Origin: Hyphomicrobium sp. ghe19
GTDB taxonomy: Bacteria > Pseudomonadota > Alphaproteobacteria > Rhizobiales > Hyphomicrobiaceae
Reading direction: 5' to 3'
Length of the DNA: 64,000 bases
NCBI RefSeq assembly: GCF_902712875.1
Contig: NZ_LR743509.1
Span: forward strand, 3,858,001-3,922,000
Positions within the stretch are counted from its first letter, which is position 1. Each line of letters starts with the position of its first letter. The position numbers and the translations under genes are program-made. The notes beneath the pieces are model-generated. The model was not told the DNA's origin, ran no database searches, and saw only the letters and a program-made list of their open reading frames with translations. This document shows, piece by piece, positions 24,891 through 32,582 of this stretch.

Positions 24891-25550
24891 CTAGGCTGCC
24901 AGTAGGTCTTTCTTTTCTAATCCAGATTGTACAATGCGCATCGCGGCGGGGTCGAAGCTGCGAGCCAACGCGAAGGCTTCTGCGGGTGAACCCGAGAGCC
25001 ATGTCTCAAAGTCTGCTTCTTCGCTAAGCAGCACCGGCATCCGTTCGTGATTGATCGAATCTGTGAGCGCGTTCGGCGCCGTCGTCATGAACGAGTAGAC
25101 GTCCAGCTCGACATTCGGGCCATCCTTTTTCACCGGGCCCTTCCAGCGCTGCCAGATGCCGGGAAAAGCGAATAGGCGGCGGTCCTCGTCGCCGTTGACG
25201 GCAAACCAATGCCATTGCGCGGGCTTGTCGCTATCCGGCTCGCAGTAGCTTGACGCCGGCACGAGGCAGCGCCGCTGCTCGAACGATGGCTTCCAAAACC
25301 GGCTTGATAGGATCTTGTCGTCACGGACGTTGGTGACCCGGCGAGGTGCCTTACCAGGTTGGAGGAGCACGAAGCCCCAGCTCATCGTGACCAGCTCGCG
25401 CTCGCCGTCCTCTGCCTTGCGGATCACGCTCCCGTTCCAGCCAGGAAATATCGCCGACTGCGGCTCGTTCGTCGTTGCGCGATTGTGCGCCACGCGGAAG
25501 AGGCGGCGGATCGCTTCGACGTTTCGGGTCTGGGAATACAGGTTGCACAT
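24891..25550 (-). CDS. SRAP-family abasic-site protein (YedK/HMCES-like)
   Basis: 219 residues starting MCNLYSQ, so that Cys2 is the N-terminal nucleophile once Met is removed; the upstream in-frame extension to 25595 is rejected for that reason. Other family features: NRATTNEPQSAIFPG, the core VTMSWGFVLLQPGKAPRRVT, FWKPSFEQRRCLVPASSYCE and the NHERMPVLL motif with the active-site His. Family function: forms a covalent link with abasic sites in single-stranded DNA and protects them. Divergent from the zinc-ribbon and ligase pair. Confidence 0.92.
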   Translation of the reverse strand: MCNLYSQTRNVEAIRRLFRVAHNRATTNEPQSAIFPGWNGSVIRKAEDGERELVTMSWGFVLLQPGKAPRRVTNVRDDKILSSRFWKPSFEQRRCLVPASSYCEPDSDKPAQWHWFAVNGDEDRRLFAFPGIWQRWKGPVKKDGPNVELDVYSFMTTAPNALTDSINHERMPVLLSEEADFETWLSGSPAEAFALARSFDPAAMRIVQSGLEKKDLLAA

Positions 25551-25682
25551 CGAGCGCCGAAAATAGTCATCTGCCGCCGCGCTCGCAAGGCTCATACATC
25601 GTTTGTGACTTGAACCGACCGGCCGCGCCGTTAAATAGCGCGATGGGGAGATTTGGGACGGCCGACCGCATGGAGTCTGCCT

Positions 25683-26186
25683 ATGGACCCAAACGATAGC
25701 CGGACCTGGCGGCTTCCGACCGATGACGCCTGGAGGAAATGCACGCTACGCGGCATCATCGAGGACGGCGCGCGAATTTGGCTCGATTGCTCGGGCTGCC
25801 AGCGGAGCAGCTACGTCGAAGCGTTGCCTTGGATCCAGCAGTATGGCGTCGATATCGACATGCCGCTGCTGCTGCTAGCCCGCCGCATCAGGTGCACCCG
25901 CTGCGGCCGACGCACGGTCGCTGTGAAGTCCGAGCCCTACAGAAATCTGCCAAGGGTTAAAAAACCCAAGCCTAATGGTGAAATCGCCTTTTGCCCGGCG
26001 TGCGATTCCGGCCGTGTTCAAGGATCGCACCCGCTCCGACGGCCGTACAATCCGTTGACGGCCGCAAGAGAATTCATGCGCAACCGCATCATGATCGAAT
26101 GCGAGTGTCTCGATTGCGGCAACTGGTGGACGCAGCCTGAAGGACCACATCGGGCGACCGCTAGGACGGTCTCCTCTTTGGCTTGA
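25683..26186 (+). CDS. zinc-ribbon protein of unknown function
   Basis: 167 residues. Several CxxC-type pairs are visible: LDCSGCQRS near residue 33, RCTRCGRRT near 70, CPACDSGRV near 103 and CECLDCGNWW near 140. These would bind one or two zinc ions. The protein is 30 bases upstream of the ligase gene in the same direction, so the two are probably co-transcribed. No catalytic residues seen; a DNA- or RNA-binding role is inferred from the ribbons only. Confidence 0.7.
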   Translation: MDPNDSRTWRLPTDDAWRKCTLRGIIEDGARIWLDCSGCQRSSYVEALPWIQQYGVDIDMPLLLLARRIRCTRCGRRTVAVKSEPYRNLPRVKKPKPNGEIAFCPACDSGRVQGSHPLRRPYNPLTAAREFMRNRIMIECECLDCGNWWTQPEGPHRATARTVSSLA

Positions 26187-26216
26187 AGAAGTCCCCACCC
26201 CTCTTACATACGATGC

Positions 26217-26837
26217 GTGCTGCGTAAAAACCCTTTCATCCCCCCAATGTTGCCGACGCTGGCGAAAGAGCCACCCGGAGGTCCCGAGTGGCTGCACGAG
26301 GCTAAGCTCGACGGCTTCCGCGCCCAGGTGCACGTTGAGAATGGAGCGGCCACTCTGTATAGCCGCAGCGGCGCCGATCTGACGAAACGGTTTCGAGCGA
26401 TCCGGAGCACGATTGAAGGAATCCCGGCGAAGTCCGCCATCATCGACTGCGAGCTCGTCGCGTGCGGCGCGGATGGCTTGCCCTGCTTCAAGACTCTGAT
26501 GGAGCTCGGCAACCGCGCGCCGGCACTGTGCCTTTGGGCGTTCGACCTCCTTTACCTGGACGGCGTCCGGATCACACCCATGCCACTGACCCAGCGCAAA
26601 GACATCCTGAACGATCTCGTCAACCAAGCAGACGACGAGCGGCTGCAGTTCTCAGGAGAATTCGTGGACCTGGAACGCCTATTGGCGGCCGGCGACACCA
26701 CCAAGCTCGAGGGTGTCGTCTCGAAGCGGCGCGATTCCGCTTACCGATCCGGGAAGACGCGCGACTGGCTGAAGATCAAGACTGCGAGCTGGCGGGTCGC
26801 GAACCGCGATCGGTGGGAGATGTTCCAGAAGCGATAG
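26217..26837 (+). CDS. minimal ATP-dependent DNA ligase (adenylation domain only)
   Basis: 206 residues from a GTG. All nucleotidyltransferase motifs of LigD-type ligases are present: EAKLDGFR with adenylated Lys30, IIDCELV (75-81), LWAFDLLYL (106-114), LEGVVSK (164-170) and DWLKIK (183-188). The frame then stops after WRVANRDRWEMFQKR, so the OB-fold usual in DNA ligases is missing. The product may act alone on nicks or need a partner, perhaps the zinc-ribbon protein upstream. Related short ligases occur beside SRAP genes in Hyphomicrobiales. Confidence 0.85.
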   Translation: MLRKNPFIPPMLPTLAKEPPGGPEWLHEAKLDGFRAQVHVENGAATLYSRSGADLTKRFRAIRSTIEGIPAKSAIIDCELVACGADGLPCFKTLMELGNRAPALCLWAFDLLYLDGVRITPMPLTQRKDILNDLVNQADDERLQFSGEFVDLERLLAAGDTTKLEGVVSKRRDSAYRSGKTRDWLKIKTASWRVANRDRWEMFQKR

Positions 26838-27138
26838 GACCATCTCCAGAACTAACCATCACTTTCAGCGGCACTTGGTGCTCGCGATTAGTCCCGAGTC
26901 CGAGCAGCAGCACAATCCAAATTAGAAACGCCCCTGCCCCTGCCACGGCCACATAGGCGCGAAAGTCGCCGGCGGGGCTGATGGCGACGACAGCAATGAT
27001 CGCGAGAAGCGCTAGCCCAAGGTAATTCCAGATTCTTCGGAACGTCTGATGTGGCACGAATTTTTGAAGCCAGCCGAAACCGAATTTGATGAGGGCGAGA
27101 GAAAGTCCGAGAGCTAGGCCAACGACAAGCAGTTCCAT
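26776..27138 (-). CDS. small membrane protein
   Basis: 120 residues from the ATG at 27138. Hydrophobic segments: LLVVGLALGLSLALIKFGFG at the N-terminus, YLGLALLAIIAVVAIS in the middle and YVAVAGAGAFLIWIVLLLGL. The C-terminus is hydrophilic (MVSSGDGPIASGTSPTDRGS). It overlaps the ligase 3' end by 62 bases on the opposite strand. Function unknown. Confidence 0.5.
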   Translation of the reverse strand: MELLVVGLALGLSLALIKFGFGWLQKFVPHQTFRRIWNYLGLALLAIIAVVAISPAGDFRAYVAVAGAGAFLIWIVLLLGLGTNREHQVPLKVMVSSGDGPIASGTSPTDRGSRPASSQS

Positions 27139-27371
27139 GATGATCCCCCGTGCCAGCAAGATAGTCTGTACAAGTGGGATCGTTATGGAGTCAATCTCAC
27201 CGCTTCGCTGAACCGGGTACATTATTTGTCAGGCGCTTCGGTGTCATCGCGTCCGCGCCTCTTGCGCTCGTCGGTCGTGTCTCAGTTTGAAAAAACATCC
27301 CCGCAACCATTAGAGTATTCAACGAGTCGCGCACTTCGGCCGCGATCGGTTGGTCAGGGGATGGGGACAAC

Positions 27372-27971
27372 TTGGCAAACAGGGAAGACGCTTGGGGTCG
27401 GTTATCGCGCATCGACACTCTCGTCTCGACGGGAGGATTCGTCGTGCCTCTCGTAACGGGTTCGCTTGAGGGCATCCCTTGGACATACCGCATTCCAGCA
27501 ATGGCTATTACGGCGTGCGCTGTCTTGTTTCTGTGGCGGCATTTGACGCTACGTCGACTGTTGTTGCCGGGCATAGTTCAAAAAATCTATGAGAATGATC
27601 TGCTCACGCTCGGCGAACTGTTCGCGGGCCGTTCGCGCGTCACCGATATTACTTTCAGGGGCACAGAGTTTCGCGGACCTGGCGCAGTCTACATTGAAGC
27701 CAACTGCCGAATAACGGAGCCGCTTTACAGTCCGCATCTCGATACGCTGATTATCCTGCCACAGAACAACGCTTCTTTGTTGCCATTCTACAGGATCAGC
27801 AACAGCGTATTTGACCGATGTGTGTTCTCGTCTGTGGGGCTCCTTGTTGATCGGAACAACTATAGCCTTTTCGGATTGCCTGATCCGCCGGACGAGCCGA
27901 GGCTGCCTTTAGAACCGCCTCGTTCCGTTGATTTGCAGAACGTTGATGAAGTGCCACCGGCAACTACCTAA
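27372..27971 (+). CDS. membrane-anchored protein of unknown function
   Basis: 199 residues from a TTG with GGGGA seven bases upstream. Two hydrophobic stretches near the N-terminus (STGGFVVPLVTGSLEG; YRIPAMAITACAVLFLW) precede a soluble part with beta-type segments (SRVTDITFRGTEFRGPGAVY, LDTLIILPQNNASLLPFYRI). The C-terminus is Pro and Glu rich. It lies just before the decayed transposase. The pattern of TMs followed by a small beta domain is shared by many hypothetical proteins; function unknown. Confidence 0.6.
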   Translation: MANREDAWGRLSRIDTLVSTGGFVVPLVTGSLEGIPWTYRIPAMAITACAVLFLWRHLTLRRLLLPGIVQKIYENDLLTLGELFAGRSRVTDITFRGTEFRGPGAVYIEANCRITEPLYSPHLDTLIILPQNNASLLPFYRISNSVFDRCVFSSVGLLVDRNNYSLFGLPDPPDEPRLPLEPPRSVDLQNVDEVPPATT

Positions 27972-27976
27972 AAGCG

Positions 27977-28369
27977 TCACGCCGCAGCTTGTTTCTTGTA
28001 CTTCTTCGGCCGTCCGGGTTTCGGTGCTGCTTCGTCCATTAAGCCGATAATCTCTTCCATGGTCCACAGATGATCCGTAAGTCCCGCAGCCATTGCGGGC
28101 GTCACCCGGAGCGTCTAGTGGATGCGCGTCGAGTTATAGAACGTGAAGTAGAGCGCCAGCGCGTGGCGATGGCTGGCAAGCTTTTTTGAGAACGCATTCG
28201 ACAACCGCGTGAAACGCTTCATGCTCATGCGCATCGTCAGATTTTGGCGCTCGACATAGGACGTGCTGATGTGATCAGGATCAGGATCAGGATTGCCAAC
28301 GACCGGCGTTTTCTTCGCGCCGATGCATTCTGGCGGGCTCCGCACTGTCATCATCTTCACCCGTGGCAA
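27977..28369 (-). pseudogene. 3' remnant of an IS transposase with an in-frame stop
   Basis: The frame reads HISTSYVERQNLTMRMSMKR then FTRLSNAFSKKLASHRHALA and FYNSTRIH, followed by TAG at 28112-28114, then TLRVTPAMAAGLTDHLWTME and KPGRPKKYKKQAAA before the real stop at 27977. These are the C-terminal motifs of the IS1-like DDE transposases common in rhizobia, where the stop position is normally Lys or Ser. The N-terminal two thirds are absent, and upstream the sequence is fused to an unrelated small gene. The duplicated DPDPDP residues come from a GGATCA triplet repeat at 28274-28291. A dead element. Confidence 0.8.
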
Positions 28370-28439
28370 TCCTCGCGATCTTCACCGCGTTGGACACAAC
28401 GTCGGCTGGGCGCTTCTCGCCTTTAGGACCCTTTGGCAT
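28287..28439 (-). pseudogene. truncated small basic protein fused to the IS remnant
   Basis: A frame starting MPKGPKGEKRPADVVSNAVK then IARIATGEDDD matches the N-terminus of a small basic protein widespread in Hyphomicrobiales and their phages, which normally continues into a conserved Lys/Ala-rich tail. Here the frame runs into IS-derived sequence after GEDDD and stops at 28287 after 50 codons. The junction shows where the IS remnant joined the host gene. Confidence 0.6.
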
Positions 28440-28451
28440 TCTTGGACCTGC

Positions 28452-28682
28452 TTATTCGTGAATAACCTCGGTGACGTTCCGGCTACCTATCAGGATTACA
28501 TCTCCATCGCTTAGCACGCAGCGCAGGGGATCTCCGTCATCGATTCTTTCCACTCGTAGACCGCGCCGCCGCCCTTCCTGATAGTGCCATGGCAGCTGGC
28601 TCCCGACCTCAAGTATAAGATCTGGTTCGTTTTGTTTTTGATCGCCGTGTCGATGGATGACACGCTTAATCTTTTCAGACAT
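28452..28682 (-). CDS. phage protein, unknown function
   Basis: 76 residues from the ATG at 28682, which overlaps the stop of the gene before it (ATGTCTGA), so translation is coupled. MSEKIKRVIHRHGDQKQNEP then DLILEVGSQLPWHYQEGRRR and GDVILIGSRNVTEVIHE. An alpha/beta pattern with no recognised family. It is the last gene of the leftward series before the IS remnant. Confidence 0.55.
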   Translation of the reverse strand: MSEKIKRVIHRHGDQKQNEPDLILEVGSQLPWHYQEGRRRGLRVERIDDGDPLRCVLSDGDVILIGSRNVTEVIHE

Positions 28683-28887
28683 TTCCGTACCACCGCGCCT
28701 CATTGCACAGCCGATCAAGAACTTCACGTCGAAACGGGTTCATCTCGTTATGAGCGCAATAGGCCCCTTCGTATCGAAGTGCGCATGCCACCTCGAACCA
28801 GTTCCGGCAGTATCCAGAACGAGCCAACTCGGGGCCTCTCCATCGAATGTAGTCTCTTTGGGTGCGTTGATCCATAGCGCTAAGCAT
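28675..28887 (-). CDS. phage protein, unknown function
   Basis: About 70 residues from one of two close ATGs (28887 or 28875): MDQRTQRDYIRWRGPELARS then GYCRNWFEVACALRYEGAYC and ALRYEGAYCAHNEMNPFRRE. The composition (Trp, Tyr, Cys, His) is protein-like, and the Arg-rich upstream part of the frame to 28995 is not, so the start is uncertain. It is coupled to the next gene by overlap. Confidence 0.5.
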   Translation of the reverse strand: MLSAMDQRTQRDYIRWRGPELARSGYCRNWFEVACALRYEGAYCAHNEMNPFRREVLDRLCNEARWYGNV

Positions 28888-29124
28888 GCCCGCAAATGGC
28901 TGCGGTAGAGGCAATGTCTGGGCCTGATGCTGTTCTCCCAGACGGTGCCCAAGTCCCTGGGCTCGGTCAGCCTTGCGGCCTCTGGTAGCGTCCATGTCGG
29001 GCGCCGCACCCTTCCCCTCTACCTAGCGCTAAGCATAGCACGGGATCAGGCCGCTTGGATCGCGGCGTCAATCGAGATATTTTTCAAACTGAGACACTAC
29101 CCGCTCGTCGTTCAACTTCTTCAG

Positions 29125-29328
29125 TTATCGAAGTATGTCCGGCATCAGATTGCGCAGTGAGATCAACTTGACGATACCGTCCGGCTTGTCTTCCGGGAAG
29201 TGATCGACTTTCGCGAGTTCCTGCCACGCTTCCTCGATCATCACCGCAACCCGGTCGGTAGGATCTGGCTTGTCTCGCTCCGGCTTCGTCCAAGGTATGA
29301 TCGGCTTGTCGTATCTGCTGCTGCCCAT
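29125..29328 (-). CDS. 67-residue phage protein, unknown
   Basis: MGSSRYDKPIIPWTKPERDK then PDPTDRVAVMIEEAWQELAK and DGIVKLISLRNLMPDILR. GGAG lies nine bases before the ATG. A charged, probably helical protein with no recognised family. Located between two other small leftward genes. Confidence 0.5.
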   Translation of the reverse strand: MGSSRYDKPIIPWTKPERDKPDPTDRVAVMIEEAWQELAKVDHFPEDKPDGIVKLISLRNLMPDILR

Positions 29329-29470
29329 TGGCCAGGTTCTCCTGTCTGGCCGTTCCCGAATATGAATCTACTGCCGCAAGAAAGCAGCCGCAGCGCGCTA
29401 AATTCATCAGCTTGAAAGCTTGTGACCCCTATCGGCTACAGTCTCACTTTGTAGCCTATAGGGGTCAGCG

Positions 29471-29890
29471 CTAGAGCGCGAATGCGACTTCTGGCGACAG
29501 GCGGACTGCCTTTTTCAATACAGCTCCGGTTTCTGGGTCGCCGATGAGGTCGTCGCTTTCGAATAGCGCCAGGCCCGACACCATACAACGCACCGGCATA
29601 ATCTCGCCGTCGGTTTCCAAAAGGATGAGGTCGGGATATCTCTGTTTGACTTCGCGGATAACACGCCGATCGCTGGCGCTCACGAGATCCCGATGACGTT
29701 TCAGCTCGTTTTCTAATGCGAGCCGTGCCGTTTTCGCTGCAGCATCTAGGCCTTGCCACTGCGCTAAGAGCCCGCGAATTTTTGGATGCGCGTATTCGGT
29801 TCTCGGCGATTGCGCAGATTCAATTCGATTAGCGGCTTCGGCGACTTGCCGTCTTTCTTTTATTCTTTCCAACGCTACTTCCCCACTCAC
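29471..29890 (-). CDS. phage protein, unknown function
   Basis: 139 residues from a GTG; a TTG eight codons or so further in (MERIKERRQV) has GGGGAAG before it and is an alternative. A helical N-terminal half (AEAANRIESAQSPRTEYAHP, AAAKTARLALENELKRHRDL) leads to a beta-rich end (LILLETDGEIMPVRCMVSGL). No family recognised. It is preceded by the 395-base gap without a firm gene. Confidence 0.55.
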   Translation of the reverse strand: MSGEVALERIKERRQVAEAANRIESAQSPRTEYAHPKIRGLLAQWQGLDAAAKTARLALENELKRHRDLVSASDRRVIREVKQRYPDLILLETDGEIMPVRCMVSGLALFESDDLIGDPETGAVLKKAVRLSPEVAFAL

Positions 29891-30285
29891 TAAAACAAAA
29901 TTACGCGTGCTCCCCTCCTGAGTGCACTGAACGACATGCGTGTACGTTACTTTTAACTAATACGAAAGAGCTGAAGCTATTGTATTATCACCCAAAAAGG
30001 GGAGAGTCTTAACCCTTTGCGTCATGGCCCCTTGATCATTCAGTTAGAAGGTCGAGGGCTCGATCGATGTAACGAGATCGCTCGTTTCTCTCGGCAATCG
30101 TTACGCTTTCTCGGATGGCCACGAGCGCATGATTGCCCATGGCGTGCAGGAAGTTTGTCAGCGATAGCTTGCCGAGCCCACTACGTCAGCGTCGCCTTCA
30201 CGGCACGGTCACCCTTTTTCCGACGTTCGGCCCAGACTTCGCGCTGCCGGTCACTTAAACCGAAATGGCCTGTTCGTTGGGCCCT
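29891..30285. other. gap without a firm gene (395 bases)
   Basis: No frame over 60 codons here looks like protein. The best small candidate is on the minus strand at 30036-30140, 34 codons (MGNHALVAIRESVTIAERNE then RSRYIDRALDLLTE), helical in pattern but without a clear ribosome site. A further open stretch GLSDRQREVWAERRKKGDRA near 30170-30260 on the minus strand has no start codon and resembles a resolvase-type HTH only weakly. Confidence 0.4.
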
Positions 30286-30411
30286 TTAAAGCTCCGCGTC
30301 GAAAGCGTTGACGTACTCAGCGATTATTATTTGGCGCTGCGAGGCCGCGCCGTAGGAGGCAGCCCCGCTGTAATTGACGATGATCCAAACCGGTTTGCTG
30401 CGGGTGGCCAT
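30286..30411 (-). CDS. 41-residue phage protein
   Basis: The ATG at 30411 follows directly on the stop of the upstream gene and has GGAGGA a few bases before it, so it should be translated by coupling. The product is MATRSKPVWIIVNYSGAASY then GAASQRQIIIAEYVNAFDAE. Too short for automated calls. Function unknown. Confidence 0.5.
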   Translation of the reverse strand: MATRSKPVWIIVNYSGAASYGAASQRQIIIAEYVNAFDAEL

Positions 30412-31026
30412 CTATTCCTCCGCTGTCACTGATGGAGCGCCGGCCTGGTCATCGAATGACGGCAGCGGCGAGAGAACGGCGCGGGCTTTGCGCTCTTCGA
30501 GATCAGCTATTGCCACCGTTCGCCACTGGTCTCCGTGGCTCAACGCGAAGCGCGTCAGGTAGTGAAGGACAGCGGCTTGCTCGTCTTCTGCGCGGCGTTC
30601 GATGTCCTCGCCGGATGCCCTCAAAGCGGCGGCTATTCCAATGCACTGAAAGCACATCGTCCCAAGCACTTCGCGAAGCGCGGGCGTCAACGTCTCAGGG
30701 TAAGTCGGCCCATCCTGTGTCTCAGTCATAGGAGGTGCTTTCCTCGTCATCGAGTTTGGGGACGCCAGTGAATTGAGCCAGAAATCGGCCGTCTGTGCGT
30801 CCAGATCCAATGGCGTTACCATCAGCTTGGCTCGCGCTCTCCAATCGGATGTACCGCCCCAAAAGTACTCGCCGGAACCAACGACGTAAGCGTCGCATTG
30901 CGCGCCGACAATCAAGTCGCCCTCTGCCTTTGGACGCGAGTATTCGCTCTTGAAGCCGAGCGTCTCTCCGAACCAGAACAAGCCTGTTGGGCAATCGTCT
31001 AACGAAACTTTCAGTATTTCAGCCAT
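30412..31026 (-). CDS. phage protein, two conserved parts in one frame
   Basis: 204 residues. The first part (MAEILKVSLDDCPTGLFWFG, then AYVVGSGEYFWGGTSDWRAR) and the second part (MTETQDGPTYPETLTPALRE, then IGIAAALRASGEDIERRAED) each look like separate small phage proteins found in Hyphomicrobiales prophages. They are in frame here, with an internal ATG at 30729. The upstream start used is the ATG at 31026. Whether one or two proteins are made cannot be settled. Helical C-terminal half; no enzymatic motif. Confidence 0.6.
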   Translation of the reverse strand: MAEILKVSLDDCPTGLFWFGETLGFKSEYSRPKAEGDLIVGAQCDAYVVGSGEYFWGGTSDWRARAKLMVTPLDLDAQTADFWLNSLASPNSMTRKAPPMTETQDGPTYPETLTPALREVLGTMCFQCIGIAAALRASGEDIERRAEDEQAAVLHYLTRFALSHGDQWRTVAIADLEERKARAVLSPLPSFDDQAGAPSVTAEE

Positions 31027-31210
31027 GGCCGCGCTCCTTCTGATGACTTCGTTTTCAACCGCTCGAAACACCAGATCAGAAAATCTCGCTTGAGCTTGAG
31101 GCTCGTAAGGACCGCGTCCAGGAGCTTGTCCGTGAGCAAAAGGAGCGAGACAGAGCGGCAAGCCATGCCACCGCGCCGCTCCACCAAAGGAATTGATCGA
31201 TCGCGCCCAT
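31011..31210 (-). pseudogene. small membrane protein, apparently frameshifted
   Basis: An ATG at 31210 with GGAAGG upstream starts MGAIDQFLWWSGAVAWLAA. A different frame over the following bases reads SVSLLLLTDKLLDAVLTSLK then LKRDFLIWCFERLKTKSSEG. Together they make one typical phage membrane protein (one TM plus a basic cytoplasmic helix), so a one-base change between about 31,130 and 31,170 is inferred. It may be a real mutation or a base-call error. Confidence 0.45.
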
Positions 31211-31212
31211 CC

Positions 31213-31674
31213 TCACGCCTTCCCTGCTTTAGAGGCGGTGCGGCCCTCAATGGCGCTCGCGAATTCGCGTAGATGGCAAGCAAGATCGCCAGGGCAGCCT
31301 TCGCGATCACGTCGGCTGCAAACGTGCACTCCGGTATCAGGCTCGACGTGGCCGCGTTCGCAGTCTTGACCACAATCGATCTCGTCAGCAGCTTCTCTCA
31401 ACGTCGCCGGCTCTGGCGGGTTTTCGAATTGCCAGAGTGCATTGCGAATGCGCGCATCTTCGGTTGTTATTCCGTCATGCGACACGACCTGTCGAAGCCC
31501 TGCCTTCATCACTTCTTTCATCCGCAACGTGCCTGCGTCGTCACCTTCACAGCGCACGACGCACACGGTGTCCCCAAGATCACGCACCACGAGCATGTTC
31601 GGCCCATCGGCGGCGCGCACAATGGAGCCCCGCCCGAAGCCGCACGTCGGGAGTTGTTGGACGGTGTCCGCCAT
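31213..31674 (-). CDS. phage protein, unknown function
   Basis: 153 residues from the ATG at 31674 (GAGGGG upstream); the five codons further up overlap the preceding stop. MADTVQQLPTCGFGRGSIVR is followed by a beta-rich part (NMLVVRDLGDTVCVVRCEGD) and a Cys/His-rich end (DCGQDCERGHVEPDTGVHVC) that could bind metal. The C-terminus FASAIEGRTASKAGKA is basic. No family recognised. Confidence 0.6.
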   Translation of the reverse strand: MADTVQQLPTCGFGRGSIVRAADGPNMLVVRDLGDTVCVVRCEGDDAGTLRMKEVMKAGLRQVVSHDGITTEDARIRNALWQFENPPEPATLREAADEIDCGQDCERGHVEPDTGVHVCSRRDREGCPGDLACHLREFASAIEGRTASKAGKA

Positions 31675-31675
31675 C

Positions 31676-31960
31676 CTACCCCTCCCCATTCTGATCTGCT
31701 TTAGAGGTGGTGCTGTCGGGCTTCGATTGAATAGTGTTGCTCATGAACTCGATCATGCCGCGCGCCGCGCCGGAGATTTCACTCCACCGTTCGACAGGGA
31801 TGTTGATCCAGCATTCTTTTCCCTCGAAAATCAGCACTCGCGCCGTCGCGCCGTCGCGGCGAACCTCGACTCTCCATTGAAAACCAGAGCCGTCGGCAAA
31901 TGGAGCGATGCCCTTAGACATCACGAAATCTGTCGACGTTTTGTTGTTGTCGTCGGGCAT
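31676..31960 (-). CDS. phage protein, unknown function
   Basis: 94 residues, MPDDNNKTSTDFVMSKGIAP then FADGSGFQWRVEVRRDGATA and ECWINIPVERWSEISGAARG. A beta strand, hairpin and helix pattern. The stop TAG lies in GAGGGGTAGG, the ribosome site of the next gene, so the two are coupled. Unknown role. Confidence 0.55.
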   Translation of the reverse strand: MPDDNNKTSTDFVMSKGIAPFADGSGFQWRVEVRRDGATARVLIFEGKECWINIPVERWSEISGAARGMIEFMSNTIQSKPDSTTSKADQNGEG

Positions 31961-31983
31961 CGACGTTCCCCCTCCAAAGGTTG

Positions 31984-32286
31984 CTAGAAAAACGAGAGTT
32001 GTGCGGCTTGCGATGACGCCGGCGTCGGCAGCGTCGTTTGCTCGAGTGCCGGCGGGTCCTCGTCGGCAACGTCGATGCTGGCCGACTGAATGAATGCGAG
32101 CGCGTCGCGGTCGGTGCGCACAAGCCCGAACGGATCGGGGACACCGGCCGCCTTGAGTTCGCGCTCGACGCGATCAATGTCGAAACACACCTGGCGCGGC
32201 GGCGCGGCGGGTCCGCGATTGGCGGGCGTGCTTCGAAACACCTGCCAAAGTCGCCGATATTCGGTCATCAGGTCGTCGACCGTCAT
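31984..32286 (-). CDS. phage protein, unknown function
   Basis: 100 residues from the ATG at 32286, which lies just after the previous stop (TGAGCATG). MTVDDLMTEYRRLWQVFRST then PANRGPAAPPRQVCFDIDRV and ELKAAGVPDPFGLVRTDRDA. The longer upstream frame is Arg rich and overlaps the next gene. Helical, acidic C-terminus. No family recognised. Confidence 0.55.
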   Translation of the reverse strand: MTVDDLMTEYRRLWQVFRSTPANRGPAAPPRQVCFDIDRVERELKAAGVPDPFGLVRTDRDALAFIQSASIDVADEDPPALEQTTLPTPASSQAAQLSFF

Positions 32287-32288
32287 GC

Positions 32289-32582
32289 TCACGATTCCGT
32301 TTGCTTGACGCAAAATGGCGTGCCGTCGGGCAGAAGCCTCGGCGTGACGCCACTGTAGAATTTGAGGTACTGACACCCTGTCGCCGGGTCGACGAAAATG
32401 TCCGGCAGCACAGGCGTCTTTTGCATTTGCGGCGGGACGCGAAAATATTGGACGCCGAGAACTAAGGCGACGCACGCGGCGAAGGTCGCAAGGACGAAGA
32501 AACCAAAACGTCGGTTATCGCGATCACACTCGCGTTCGAATTTTTCCACGTCTTCTCTGCTGACTGCTGCTTCCGGCATCAT
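32289..32582 (-). CDS. single-TM phage protein, DUF6440-like end
   Basis: 97 residues. A charged N-terminal helix (SREDVEKFERECDRDNRRFG) is followed by a transmembrane segment (FFVLATFAACVALVLGVQYF) and a C-terminal part DIFVDPATGCQYLKFYSGVT then PRLLPDGTPF. The pattern VDPATGxxYL...GVTPRLLPDG matches DUF6440, a small domain often at the end of phage membrane proteins. Start overlaps the preceding gene (ATGA). Confidence 0.6.
   Translation of the reverse strand: MMPEAAVSREDVEKFERECDRDNRRFGFFVLATFAACVALVLGVQYFRVPPQMQKTPVLPDIFVDPATGCQYLKFYSGVTPRLLPDGTPFCVKQTES

Noticed and set aside
30017..30289. 90-codon plus-strand frame
   Set aside because: Arg/Cys-rich, no ribosome site, against the direction of all neighbours.
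31442..31987. 181-codon plus-strand frame
   Set aside because: Antisense to two supported minus-strand genes with good starts; composition shadow-like.
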